Assembly: GCF_006715175.1 (NCBI RefSeq)
Contig: NZ_VFMQ01000001.1
Span: 372,001-436,000 of the forward strand
Source of the DNA: Curtobacterium citreum
Lineage (GTDB): Bacteria; Actinomycetota; Actinomycetes; Actinomycetales; Microbacteriaceae
Direction: 5' to 3'
DNA: 64,000 bases
Shown here: positions 34,496 through 42,507 of the stretch, piece by piece
Layout of the letters: each line of letters opens with the position of its first letter
How positions within the stretch are numbered: position 1 is the stretch's first letter
Made by a program: the position numbers and the translations under genes
Notes under the pieces: generated by a model
What the model was told of the DNA's origin: nothing
The model's input: only the letters and a program-made list of their open reading frames with translations
Database searches by the model: none

Positions 34496-35119
34496 TCAGC
34501 GCGTCAGCGCGTGCGCGAGGCCGCGCACCAGGAGCGCCCGCGCGCGGTCCGTGGCGGACCCGTCCGGATCGCTCCACGCGGCCCGGCCGAGCCCGTCGAC
34601 CAACGCGAGCACGGCATCTGCCACGACCGCCGGCGGTTCCGCGAGCGCGACCCCGTGTCGAGCCGTCCACCGCTCGATCGCGGCGACCAGGCCGTCGTGC
34701 CAGAGCGCACGCTCTCCCCGGACGAGCGCATCGTCCCCGCCCAGTGCCGGCCCACCCAGCGCCGTCCCGCTCAACGACTCGAGCAGCAGGAACCGCTCCG
34801 GCTCGGCCCGCACGAGCGCCAGGTACGCCGAGACGCCGGCCTCGAGCGCTCCCGCCAGGTCGTCGTGCTCCTCGGCCGCCGCCAGCACGCGGGGGAGCAC
34901 GTCCCGCGCCTGCCGCTCGAGCAGCGCGAGCACCAGGTGCTGCCGCGCCCCGAAGGCGTAGTGCACCACCCCGTGTGCGACACCGGCGCGCTCCGCGACC
35001 GCCCGGGTGGTGAGCGCCTCGACCCCGCCGTCCCGCACCACGAGGGCGGCCGCGTCGAGCAGCTCGTCGCGGCGTTCGGCACGGCTGCGGTAGGCGCGCG
35101 GAGCGGGTTCCGGGGTCAT
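34496..35119 (-). CDS. TetR/AcrR-family regulator
   Basis: 207 residues. N-terminal HTH: RRDELLDAAALVVRDGGVEA, then TTRAVAERAGVAHGVVHYAF; the C-terminal ligand domain is unclassified. ATG 35119 has TACGCT ending 7 nt before it (leaderless); the GTG at 35122 is an alternative. It diverges from a GNAT gene and a perfect palindrome between them is the likely operator. Confidence 0.9.
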   Translation of the reverse strand: MTPEPAPRAYRSRAERRDELLDAAALVVRDGGVEALTTRAVAERAGVAHGVVHYAFGARQHLVLALLERQARDVLPRVLAAAEEHDDLAGALEAGVSAYLALVRAEPERFLLLESLSGTALGGPALGGDDALVRGERALWHDGLVAAIERWTARHGVALAEPPAVVADAVLALVDGLGRAAWSDPDGSATDRARALLVRGLAHALTR

Positions 35120-35164
35120 CACAGGCAGCGTACGGCCTGCGTGCAGGTCTGCTCGGGAGACTGC

Positions 35165-35184
35165 ATTCGGCCAAGTGGCCGAAT
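35165..35184. promoter_or_regulatory. Probable TetR operator
   Basis: ATTCGGCCA and TGGCCGAAT, perfect 9-bp arms around AG, midway between divergent tetR and the acetyltransferase gene. Confidence 0.75.
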
Positions 35185-35199
35185 CTGGAGGGAGCCCCT

Positions 35200-35823
35200 G
35201 TGTCGATCACCGTCCGACCCGCCGCCGAGCACGAGGTGCCGGCGGCCGCCGCCGTCCTCGCCGAGGCCTTCGCCGACGACCCCGTCCTCCGGGCGTTCCG
35301 CCCGGCCCGCTCAAACGAGGACCGCGTGCTCGTCCTCACCGACCTGTTCACCGCGCTGGTCCGCTCCGTCCCGCCGGCGTCCCGCGCGCTCGACGTGGCG
35401 GTCGAGGACGGCCGGGTCGTCGGTGCCGCCTTCTGGCAGGCGCCGCGGCCGCACGCCGGGGGAGCGCTCGCGTTCCTCCGGCAGGTCCCGGCCTTCCTGC
35501 GGACGCTCGGGGTCGGCGGTGCCCTCCGCGCCGTCCGACACCTCGGCCGCATGGACCGTGCCCGTCCGGAGGCGCCGCACTGGTACCTCGCCGAGATCGG
35601 TGTCGCGGCGGTCGCCCGGGGCAGGGGCGTCGGCGGGCTGCTGCTCGAGCACGCCCTCGACCGCGTGGACGGCCGGGGCGAGGACGCGTACCTGGAGTCG
35701 TCCACGCCGCAGAACCGCCGGCTCTACCGTCGGCACGGGTTCGGGGACGGGGCGCCGATCACCGGCCTCGGCGCGGCGCGACCCGTGTCGATGTGGCGGC
35801 CGGCGGCGACCGCGACGCGCTAG
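35200..35823 (+). CDS. GNAT acetyltransferase under TetR control
   Basis: 207 residues. Begins SITVRPAAEHEVPAAAAVLA; motif A is IGVAAVARGRGVGGLLLEHA; ends with NRRLYRRHGFGDGAPITGLG, a normal GNAT B motif. GTG 35200 has GGAGGGAG just upstream. The likely target is a small toxic molecule sensed by the adjacent TetR regulator, but this is inference from the arrangement. Confidence 0.85.
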   Translation: MSITVRPAAEHEVPAAAAVLAEAFADDPVLRAFRPARSNEDRVLVLTDLFTALVRSVPPASRALDVAVEDGRVVGAAFWQAPRPHAGGALAFLRQVPAFLRTLGVGGALRAVRHLGRMDRARPEAPHWYLAEIGVAAVARGRGVGGLLLEHALDRVDGRGEDAYLESSTPQNRRLYRRHGFGDGAPITGLGAARPVSMWRPAATATR

Positions 35824-35869
35824 TGTCCGCAGCGGGGCACGAGGTGTGCACCCGGGGGGAGCAGGACCG

Positions 35870-36763
35870 GTGCGGATCGCGATCACGGGTGGGACGGGGT
35901 TCGTCGGACGACACCTCGCCGAGCGGTACCCGGCCGAGGCCGTCGTCGTGGTGTCCCGGCGCACCGGAGTGCCGATCGACGACGTCGATGCCCTGACCGC
36001 GGCGTTCGCCGGGGTCGAGGCCGTGGCGCACTGCGCGGGCATCAACCGCGAGATCGGCGACCAGACCTTCCAGCGCGTGCACGTCGACGGCACCGCAGCC
36101 GTGCTCGAGGCCGCCCGGCGGGCCGGGGTGCAGCGCGTCGTCCTGCTGAGCTTCCTGCGCGCCCGTCCGGGCACCGGCTCGCCGTACCACGAGACGAAGT
36201 GGGCGGCGGAGGAGCTCGTCCGCTCCTCGGGCCTCGACCACACCGTGCTGAAGGCCGGGATGGTCTACGGGCACGGGGACCACCTCGTCGACCACCTCAG
36301 CCACACCGTGCAGACCGTGCCGCTCTTCGCGTCGGTCGGGTTCCACGAGCGGACGATCAGCCCGATCCCGGTCGCGGAGCTCGTGGACGTCGTCGTGGCT
36401 GCGCTCGACGGTCGGCTGTCCCGCCGGACCGTCGCGGTCCGGGGCGGTGAGGCCCTGCTGCTCAGCGAGGCAGTGCGCCGGGTCGCGCGAGTGGTGGGTC
36501 GGCGCGTCCTGGTGTTCCCCGCGCCGGTCTGGGCGCACCGGGCGCTCGGCCAGCTGACCGAGTGGACGATGCGTGTGCCGCTCGTGGCGAAGGCGCAGGT
36601 CCGGATGCTCGCCGAGGGCGTGACCGAGGCCGCGCCGCCGACGGAGGACCTGCCCGCCGACCTGGCGCCGACGGCGCGGTTCGACGACGAGCACATCCGG
36701 GCGGCCCTCCCGCCGCGCGGTGGCTTCACGTGGCGGGACCTGCGGTTGCCCGGACGGCACTGA
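35870..36763 (+). CDS. NAD(P)-binding epimerase-like protein (NDUFA9/atypical SDR)
   Basis: 297-residue Rossmann-fold protein of the atypical/extended SDR group. Dinucleotide motif ITGGTGFVGRHLAERYP; HCAGINREIGDQTFQRVHVDG; YHETKWAAEELVR in place of the classical YxxxK. The C-terminal part (FPAPVWAHRALGQLTEWTMR) resembles NDUFA9-like proteins that bind NADPH and quinone-linked partners. GTG 35870 has a purine-rich ribosome site (GGGGGGAGCAGGA). Function unknown. Confidence 0.75.
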   Translation: MRIAITGGTGFVGRHLAERYPAEAVVVVSRRTGVPIDDVDALTAAFAGVEAVAHCAGINREIGDQTFQRVHVDGTAAVLEAARRAGVQRVVLLSFLRARPGTGSPYHETKWAAEELVRSSGLDHTVLKAGMVYGHGDHLVDHLSHTVQTVPLFASVGFHERTISPIPVAELVDVVVAALDGRLSRRTVAVRGGEALLLSEAVRRVARVVGRRVLVFPAPVWAHRALGQLTEWTMRVPLVAKAQVRMLAEGVTEAAPPTEDLPADLAPTARFDDEHIRAALPPRGGFTWRDLRLPGRH

Positions 36764-36864
36764 CGCTGTCTGCCCCGTGATCTGGGGTACCGGCCGCACC
36801 AGCCCCGGTGACCGTCCCCTCCGAACCATCGGCAACCACCCCCGCCGATCAGAGGGCACCCACC

Positions 36865-37494
36865 ATGCTCGCCACGCTCCCGGACCCCACCCGGACCACC
36901 ACCCCGCCCGACCACCTGCTGCCACCCGAGCCGTCATCCCCGCCGCCGTCGCCGTCGGCGGCCAGGCCCGGATCGCTCGTCGCCCGCGCCGCCACCGGGG
37001 ACGACCGGGCGTTCGCCGCGCTCGTCCGCCGGCACGAGACCATGCTCCGGGCCGTCGTCGGTCGGATCCTCGACGGCACGGCCGAGGTCGACGACGTGGT
37101 GCAGGAGACCTTCCTCACCGCGTGGCTGCGGATGGCGGACCTCGTCGAGGGCGACGCGATCGCGGGGTGGCTCGCCACGACCGCCCGACGACGCAGCTAC
37201 GACCGGCTCCGTGCTCCCGATCGTCGCCGTCGCGCCGAGCTGCAGGCGGACGCGGTCGCACGGACCGACGACTGCCCGGACGCCGTCGCCGAGCGCGCGG
37301 CGATGGTGTCGGTGGCCGAACGGCTCCTCGGCGCCCTGCCGCACGCGCAGCGCCGCTGCTGGGAGCTGCGACACCTCCGGTGCCTGTCCTACCGGGAGAT
37401 CGCCGACGCGGTCGGCTTGCCCGAGTCCACCGTCCGCGGGCAGATCGCCCGGGCGCGCGCCGCGATCCGCAGCGCGCGGCCGGACTGGCGCTGA
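36865..37494 (+). CDS. ECF-type RNA polymerase sigma factor, no adjacent anti-sigma
   Basis: 209 residues with sigma region 2 (FAALVRRHETMLRAVVGRIL, VDDVVQETFLTAWLRM) and region 4 (LPHAQRRCWELRHLRCLSYR, then EIADAVGLPESTVRGQIARA). A Pro-rich N-terminal extension (~30 residues) precedes region 2. ATG 36865 has AGAGGG 8 nt upstream; an in-frame GTG at 36808 would add 19 residues. The next gene is convergent, and the upstream gene is not an anti-sigma factor, so regulation of activity must be encoded elsewhere. Confidence 0.88.
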   Translation: MLATLPDPTRTTTPPDHLLPPEPSSPPPSPSAARPGSLVARAATGDDRAFAALVRRHETMLRAVVGRILDGTAEVDDVVQETFLTAWLRMADLVEGDAIAGWLATTARRRSYDRLRAPDRRRRAELQADAVARTDDCPDAVAERAAMVSVAERLLGALPHAQRRCWELRHLRCLSYREIADAVGLPESTVRGQIARARAAIRSARPDWR

Positions 37495-37514
37495 CCGCCC
37501 GTCCCGTGGACCGA

Positions 37515-37558
37515 CGGACGGGAGGCACGGTGCCGGCCGGCCCCGTGCCTCCCGTCCG
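37515..37558. repeat. Palindromic repeat, copy 8
   Basis: CGGACGGGAGGCACGG and CCGTGCCTCCCGTCCG with GGCC-rich centre. Between convergent sigma factor and the AztD-like gene. Confidence 0.9.
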
Positions 37559-37578
37559 CCGGGTGGTGACCACCCGCG

Positions 37579-38757
37579 CTACGCGACCGCGATCTCGTTC
37601 GGGACGCCGGGCAGGACGTCGCTCGACGTGCGGACCGCTCCGGTCGTCAGGTCCACGGCGTGCACCTTCCGCTCCGCCGGGTCGGTGACGTACGCGACGT
37701 CGCCGACCACCTTGAGCGCGGGGTGCGCGTCCTGCCACTCGGCCGGACCCTGCCACGCGTCGATCACCGGGTACGAGGCCAGGAGCTCGCCGGTCTGCTC
37801 GTCCATCGTGTGCAGCGCGCCGTCCGACCCGAGCACGACGGCCTCGTCGCCGGGACCACGGGCGAGGTCCCGGAACGTGAAGCCGACGCCCTCGGGCAGG
37901 TCGGCGACGCGGTACTCGTCGGTCGCGGTGTCGATGAGGGCGACCTGGTCGAGCAGGTACCCCTCGCTGTCCGGGTCGTCGTTGTAGTCACCGACCGCGA
38001 TGGGGCTCGACTCCGTCGTGAAGAGGTTGCCGGTGCGGCCGTACGTCGTCGGGGCGTCGATCTTCGTGAAGGTGCCGTCGCGGAACACGAGCGCGCCGTC
38101 GGTGCACCCGAAGACGGCGACCTCGTCCTCGACGGCCCCCTCGCCGTGCACGTTCGGGCAGGACTCGGAGCGCGCGGTCTCGGTGCCGTCCTCGTCGAGC
38201 GCCCGCACGCCGGAGCGTGACGCCTCCGTTCCCACGGTGGTCAGGAGCGTGCCGTCCTCGAGCTGGATCGCGACGCCGTGGTGCGCGGCCTCGGACGTGG
38301 TGGTGCGGGTCTCGGGGAGCCGGTCGCCGTCGAGGTCGTCGTGCTCGAAGACCGTGACGTCGCCCGTCCCGTCCGCGAAGAGTGCGGTCGTGTCGCCGTG
38401 CACGACCGCGTGGCCACCGGTGTCGGCGGGGAACACCGCGTCGGTCAGGGCAGGGTCCGCAGCCGTGTCGAGCACGCGGAAGCCGGACGGGACGGTCACG
38501 AGCACGTGCCGGCCGTCCCCGGCCGGGTTGACGCGGGTGAAGCCGTCGATCGGATCGTCGGCGACGACCCGCAGGTCCTGGTCGAGGGTCAGGAGCCCGC
38601 CGTCGTAGGTCACGACGATGCGCGCCCCGTCGGGAGCGGTGGTGTCAGGGCGGTCGTCGGCGCGGTCGGCGCCGCTCGGAGCGGCGGTGCAGCCGGTGAG
38701 CAGGAGGGCGGTCGCGCCGAGCAGGGTCGCCGGCACGAGGGCGGTTCGAGGGGTCAT
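37579..38757 (-). CDS. AztD-like zinc metallochaperone, second copy
   Basis: 392-residue exported protein: lipobox-like LLLTGC signal, then a beta-propeller-like fold. It resembles AztD, the chaperone that hands zinc to the binding protein AztC. Candidate zinc ligands include EAAHHG and PNVHGE; a disulfide-like Cys pair occurs at SESCPNV and VFGCTDG. ATG 38757 has TACAGT ending 7 nt upstream and a Zur-like box immediately behind it, so the gene is probably a separate Zur-controlled transcript. It is paralogous to the AztD at 39719 (shared VGCADGAVLV/FGCTDGALVF pattern). Confidence 0.75.
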   Translation of the reverse strand: MTPRTALVPATLLGATALLLTGCTAAPSGADRADDRPDTTAPDGARIVVTYDGGLLTLDQDLRVVADDPIDGFTRVNPAGDGRHVLVTVPSGFRVLDTAADPALTDAVFPADTGGHAVVHGDTTALFADGTGDVTVFEHDDLDGDRLPETRTTTSEAAHHGVAIQLEDGTLLTTVGTEASRSGVRALDEDGTETARSESCPNVHGEGAVEDEVAVFGCTDGALVFRDGTFTKIDAPTTYGRTGNLFTTESSPIAVGDYNDDPDSEGYLLDQVALIDTATDEYRVADLPEGVGFTFRDLARGPGDEAVVLGSDGALHTMDEQTGELLASYPVIDAWQGPAEWQDAHPALKVVGDVAYVTDPAERKVHAVDLTTGAVRTSSDVLPGVPNEIAVA

Positions 38758-38771
38758 GGGGCACACTGTAC

Positions 38772-38786
38772 TGATTCTCATTCTCA
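38772..38786. promoter_or_regulatory. Zur-like box upstream of AztD-like gene
   Basis: On the minus strand TGAGAATGAGAATCA, an imperfect match to actinobacterial Zur boxes of the TGAWAATGATTWTCA type. It abuts the -10 TACAGT (38765-38770) of the AztD-like gene and also contains the aztC stop codon. Confidence 0.55.
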
Positions 38787-39722
38787 ATTACGAACCGACA
38801 GCCCGGCCGTGATCGACGCCGTGTTCGCACGCATCATGCCGAGGTACGTCGAGGCCGCGCCGTCCGGCGTCAGCGACTCCGTCGCGAGCGAGCGGATCTC
38901 GACGTGCACGTCGACCTCGTCCGCCAGGACCTCGGCGAGCCGCTCGGGCTGCGACAGGTCGGCGAAGATCGTCGGGACGCCCGCGTCCTCGATCGCCTCG
39001 GCGAGGTCGCGCAGGTCCGCCGCGCTCGGGGACGCGAGCGTGGTGCCGCTCGGGATGACGGCGCCGACCACCCGGAACCGGTACCGATCGGCCAGGTACC
39101 CGAAGACGTGGTGGTTCGTGACCAGGGCGCGCCGGTCGTCCGGGATGCGGGCGAAGGCGGCGGCCATCTCGGCGTCGAGCGCGGCGAGCTCGTCCAGGTA
39201 GGCGTCGGTGCCGGTCGGGTCCACGCCGACGTCGCGGAGCGCTCCGTCCAGGTCCTGCACGACCTCGGCCATCCGGACGGGATCGGTCCACAGGTGCGGG
39301 TCCGGTCCGCTGTCGCCGTCCGCGGTCCACTCGAGCGCGTCGACCGCATCGCCGGCGGTGAAGACCGGGACGCCGTCCGTCGCTGCGGCCTCGACGTGCC
39401 GCGCGATGCCCTCCTCGAGTCCGAGGCCGTTCTCGACGACGAGGTCCGCGGAGCGGAGTCGGGCGGCGTCCTGCGCGGAGACCTCGAACGAGTGCGGATC
39501 CGCTCCGGGCGGCATGAGCACGAGGACGTCGGCGGCGTCGCCGACCACCTCGTGCACGACGTCCCCGAGGATGTTCGTCGTCACCGCGACCGTCGGTCGG
39601 TCGGGCGGTCCGGTCGTGCACGCCGCGGTACCGCCCAGCACGAGGGCGGCGAGCAGGAGCGCGGTGACCGAGCGTCCACCCCGGCGTCCGGCCCCGCGGC
39701 GTTCGGCGTCGCGCTGGGTCAC
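38784..39722 (-). CDS. aztC: Zinc ABC transporter substrate-binding lipoprotein (AztC-like)
   Basis: 312-residue cluster A-I metal-binding protein. Lipobox LGGTAAC; metal ligands fit the family: His in GADPHSFE, His in DPHLWTDP, His in VTNHHVFGY, and an acidic residue in IFADLSQPE. No His-rich flexible loop is present, as in AztC proteins that rely on an AztD chaperone. GTG 39722 overlaps the aztD stop (GTGA), so it is co-translated. Its stop lies inside the Zur-like box of the next gene. Confidence 0.87.
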   Translation of the reverse strand: MTQRDAERRGAGRRGGRSVTALLLAALVLGGTAACTTGPPDRPTVAVTTNILGDVVHEVVGDAADVLVLMPPGADPHSFEVSAQDAARLRSADLVVENGLGLEEGIARHVEAAATDGVPVFTAGDAVDALEWTADGDSGPDPHLWTDPVRMAEVVQDLDGALRDVGVDPTGTDAYLDELAALDAEMAAAFARIPDDRRALVTNHHVFGYLADRYRFRVVGAVIPSGTTLASPSAADLRDLAEAIEDAGVPTIFADLSQPERLAEVLADEVDVHVEIRSLATESLTPDGAASTYLGMMRANTASITAGLSVRN

Positions 39723-40921
39723 AGCCCGACCTCCGCGAGGGCGGCGGGGGCGGCGGGCAGCTCGATCGTCCGGGCCACGCGGGCACCGTCGGCGAAGTCC
39801 ACCTCGTGCACGCGCGGCCCGGCGTCGTCCGCGACGTAGGCGCGCTGGGCGTCCAGCTGCAGGAACGGCTCGGCGTCCGGGTCGAGGAGCGGACCGGTCG
39901 TCGCGACCGCGCCCGTCGCGACCGTCAGGACGACGACCCGCCCGAGGTCGTCGACCCCGACGACGTGCTCTTCCTGGTCGTCGACCGCGACGACCGTCCG
40001 GAGCGGTCGCTCGGTCTGGACGAGTCGCCAGCTGCCCTCGCGGGTGTCGAGCAACCACGCACCGCGGTCCCCGGCGGTCCCGGCGACGGTGGGGCGTCCG
40101 CCCCGTGCCGCGAAGGACGTCGGCCGCTCGGCGCCGTCGGGGAGCGGGACCACGGTGGCCGTCCCGTCCTCGGCGACGAGCACCGCGCCGTCCGCGCACC
40201 CGACGGCGGCCGCCGCGCGCGTCACCGTGCCGCCCGCGGGTGCGGCGCACGGCGTAGCGGCTCCGACGGGCTCGCCGTCCGCGTCGAGGAGCCGGACCCC
40301 GGCGTCGGTGGCGGCGACCAGGCCGTCACCGAACGGGAGCAGGACGGCGGCCTCCAGCCGTGCGGTCACGTCGACGTCGCCCTGGCCGAGTGCGGCGCGG
40401 TCGAGCACGACGGCCTGCCGGCGCTCCGGCCAGCTGATCGTGGTGACGGTCTCCGACGAGTGGACCGCGACCGGTCCGCCGCCGTCGAGGACGCCCACGA
40501 CCCGCGGATCGGCCGTGTAGTAGTGCGTGTGGTCGCCGTGGTCGACCGTCCACGCGCCGCCGTCGGTGATCGTGGTCCGGTCGGCGTCGCTCGTCACGAG
40601 GAACCGTCCGTCGGTCGCCGAGTGCGCCGGGGCGTCGACCGCGTCGAGGGACGTGGCGGCACCACCGAGCAGGTCGTGGAGCGTCGTCGTGCCGGACGCG
40701 GACACGGCGAGCAGTCGCAGCTGTGGCTCCTGCGCCTCGCTCGCCCCCTCGACCCAGCCGTGCGGCCGCGCCGTGGACGAGCGGTCCGGCGACGGTTCGT
40801 CGGACCGGCCGGCGGACCCGCCGGTCGTGCAGGCGGTCGCCGACAGGGCGAGGCCGGTGGTCAGGGTGGTCGCGACGGCTGCGGCCAGGAGGCGCTGGGT
40901 GCGTCGGGCGGTCGGGTTCAT
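39719..40921 (-). CDS. aztD: AztD-like zinc metallochaperone
   Basis: 400-residue exported protein with an N-terminal signal (ALSATACTTG, lipobox-like) and repeated beta-propeller strands. A His-rich loop, DHGDHTHYYTADP, is the likely high-affinity zinc site; paired cysteines are at TPCAAP and VGCADG. It overlaps aztB upstream (ATGA) and aztC downstream (GTGA), placing it firmly in the zinc-uptake operon, where AztD-type proteins transfer zinc directly to AztC. Confidence 0.8.
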   Translation of the reverse strand: MNPTARRTQRLLAAAVATTLTTGLALSATACTTGGSAGRSDEPSPDRSSTARPHGWVEGASEAQEPQLRLLAVSASGTTTLHDLLGGAATSLDAVDAPAHSATDGRFLVTSDADRTTITDGGAWTVDHGDHTHYYTADPRVVGVLDGGGPVAVHSSETVTTISWPERRQAVVLDRAALGQGDVDVTARLEAAVLLPFGDGLVAATDAGVRLLDADGEPVGAATPCAAPAGGTVTRAAAAVGCADGAVLVAEDGTATVVPLPDGAERPTSFAARGGRPTVAGTAGDRGAWLLDTREGSWRLVQTERPLRTVVAVDDQEEHVVGVDDLGRVVVLTVATGAVATTGPLLDPDAEPFLQLDAQRAYVADDAGPRVHEVDFADGARVARTIELPAAPAALAEVGL

Positions 40922-41823
40922 GCTCCCTCTCGTGGTGCTGGGGTCGGTGTGGTCCGCCGGGCGGGACCGGGTTCGGGTCGGGTGGCGGGTGTGGCCCGGC
41001 GTCGACGGCCGTGGGCCGCGAGGGCGGCGAGGGTGCGGGACAGTGCGACCCCGGCGACGGCGGCGAACGCGGTGGTGGCGCCGGCTGCGGTGCCGAGGTG
41101 CCACGACACGAGCAGGCCGACCGTGACCGCCGCGGACCCCAGGACGGCGGCGAGCACCATCGTCGAGGCGACGTGCCGGGTCCACGCGCGGGCCGCCGCC
41201 GCCGGCGCGAGCAGCAGGCCGACGACGAGGAGCGTGCCGACCGCCCGGTAGGACGCGACGACCGCGAGCGTCACGAGGGCGACGAGCACGACCTCGGCCA
41301 GGCGCGGCCGCAGTCCGAGCGCCGTGGCCGTGCGCTGGTCGAAGGCGGCGGCGGTGAAGGCGCGGTGGAACACGGTCGCGAGCAGGAGCGCGACGGCGAC
41401 GGCGACCGCGAGCCCGACGAGGTCCGCGGGGGTGACCGCCAGGACGTCACCGAACAGGATCGCGGTGACGTCGGTCGCGAAGGACCGCGACGACGAGACG
41501 ATGATCACCCCGAGGGCGAGCATCCCGACGAAGAGCAGTCCGATCGAGGTGTCGTACGACAGCCGCGCGCGACGTCGGAGCGCCCCGACCCCGAGGACCA
41601 TCACGCCCGCGCTCGCCGCGGCACCCAGGACGGCCGGGACACCCGTGAGGGCCGCGACCGCGACGCCCGGCAGCATCCCGTGGGCGAGTGCCTCGCCGAG
41701 GAACGCCATCCCGCGGACCAGCACCCACGTGCCGACGACCGCGCAGAGCACCGCGGCCAGGGCGCCGCCGACGAGGGCGCGCACCATGAAGTCGACGGAG
41801 AACGGGTCGGTCAGCCAGGTCAC
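40918..41823 (-). CDS. aztB: Zinc ABC transporter permease (AztB-like)
   Basis: 301-residue integral membrane protein of the ZnuB/TroC family, about eight helices, with the signature RGMAFLGEALAHGMLPGVAV and LLFVGMLALGVIIV. A Pro/Arg/Thr-rich C-terminal tail (~25 residues) is cytoplasmic. GTG 41823 has TAGCGT ending 7 nt before it; the divergent aztA uses the mirror arrangement. First gene of the minus-strand aztB-aztD-aztC operon. Confidence 0.92.
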   Translation of the reverse strand: MTWLTDPFSVDFMVRALVGGALAAVLCAVVGTWVLVRGMAFLGEALAHGMLPGVAVAALTGVPAVLGAAASAGVMVLGVGALRRRARLSYDTSIGLLFVGMLALGVIIVSSSRSFATDVTAILFGDVLAVTPADLVGLAVAVAVALLLATVFHRAFTAAAFDQRTATALGLRPRLAEVVLVALVTLAVVASYRAVGTLLVVGLLLAPAAAARAWTRHVASTMVLAAVLGSAAVTVGLLVSWHLGTAAGATTAFAAVAGVALSRTLAALAAHGRRRRATPATRPEPGPARRTTPTPAPREGA

Positions 41824-41838
41824 GGCCGAGACGCTACA

Positions 41839-41853
41839 TGAAAATGACTATCG
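41839..41853. promoter_or_regulatory. Zur-like box between divergent aztB and aztA
   Basis: TGAAAATGACTATCG agrees with TGAAAATGATTTTCA at 12 of 15 positions. It lies between the -10 boxes of the two divergent leaderless promoters (TAGCGT, rc 41831-41836, and TAGCGT, 41861-41866), where one bound repressor would block both. Confidence 0.7.
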
Positions 41854-41872
41854 ATACTGATAGCGTGCTCAG

Positions 41873-42496
41873 GTGCCACCGACCACCACCGACCCCGCCG
41901 TGCGGGTCGCCGCGCTGACCGTCCACCGCGGCCACCGCACGGTGCTCGACCGCGTCGACGCGACGTTCCCCGCCGGTGCCGTCACGGCGCTCACCGGACC
42001 GAACGGCTCGGGCAAGTCGACGCTGCTCGACGCGCTCGCCGGTGTGGTCGCGCCCGCGACCGGCGCCGTCTCGCGACCGGGGGACGGGGTCGCCTACGTC
42101 GTGCAGGCGGTGCCACCGAGCGCCCTGCCGCTGACCGTCCGCGCGACCGTCGCGATGGGGCGCTGGCGCGGGAAGCCCTGGTGGCGACCGCTCGGCCGGC
42201 ACGACCGGGACGTGGTGGACGCACAGCTCGACCGGATGCAGATCCCCGACCTGGCGGACCGGTCGCTCGACGAGCTGAGCGGGGGCCAGCGGCAGCGGAC
42301 GCTCGTGGCGCTCGGGCTCGCCCAGCGCGCGCCGGTGCTGCTCGTGGACGAGCCGACGGCCGGCGTGGATGCGGCCTCCGCCTCGCTCGTCGTGGCAGCG
42401 CTCGCCGAGGAGGCCTCCCGCGGCGCGGTCGTCGTGCACGCCGCACACGACCCGGTCGCCGTCGCGGCGGCGGACCGCGTCGTCACGCTCGGCTGA
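41873..42496 (+). CDS. aztA: Zinc ABC transporter ATPase (AztA-like)
   Basis: 207-residue ABC ATPase powering the AztB channel. Walker A GPNGSGKST, signature LSGGQRQR, Walker B VLLVDEPT and switch His in VVHAAHDP are all present. GTG 41873 is preceded by TAGCGT ending 6 nt upstream. It is divergent from its permease rather than in the same operon; both are probably repressed by Zur at the shared box. Confidence 0.92.
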   Translation: MPPTTTDPAVRVAALTVHRGHRTVLDRVDATFPAGAVTALTGPNGSGKSTLLDALAGVVAPATGAVSRPGDGVAYVVQAVPPSALPLTVRATVAMGRWRGKPWWRPLGRHDRDVVDAQLDRMQIPDLADRSLDELSGGQRQRTLVALGLAQRAPVLLVDEPTAGVDAASASLVVAALAEEASRGAVVVHAAHDPVAVAAADRVVTLG

Positions 42497-42507
42497 GCGC
42501 GCCCGGT

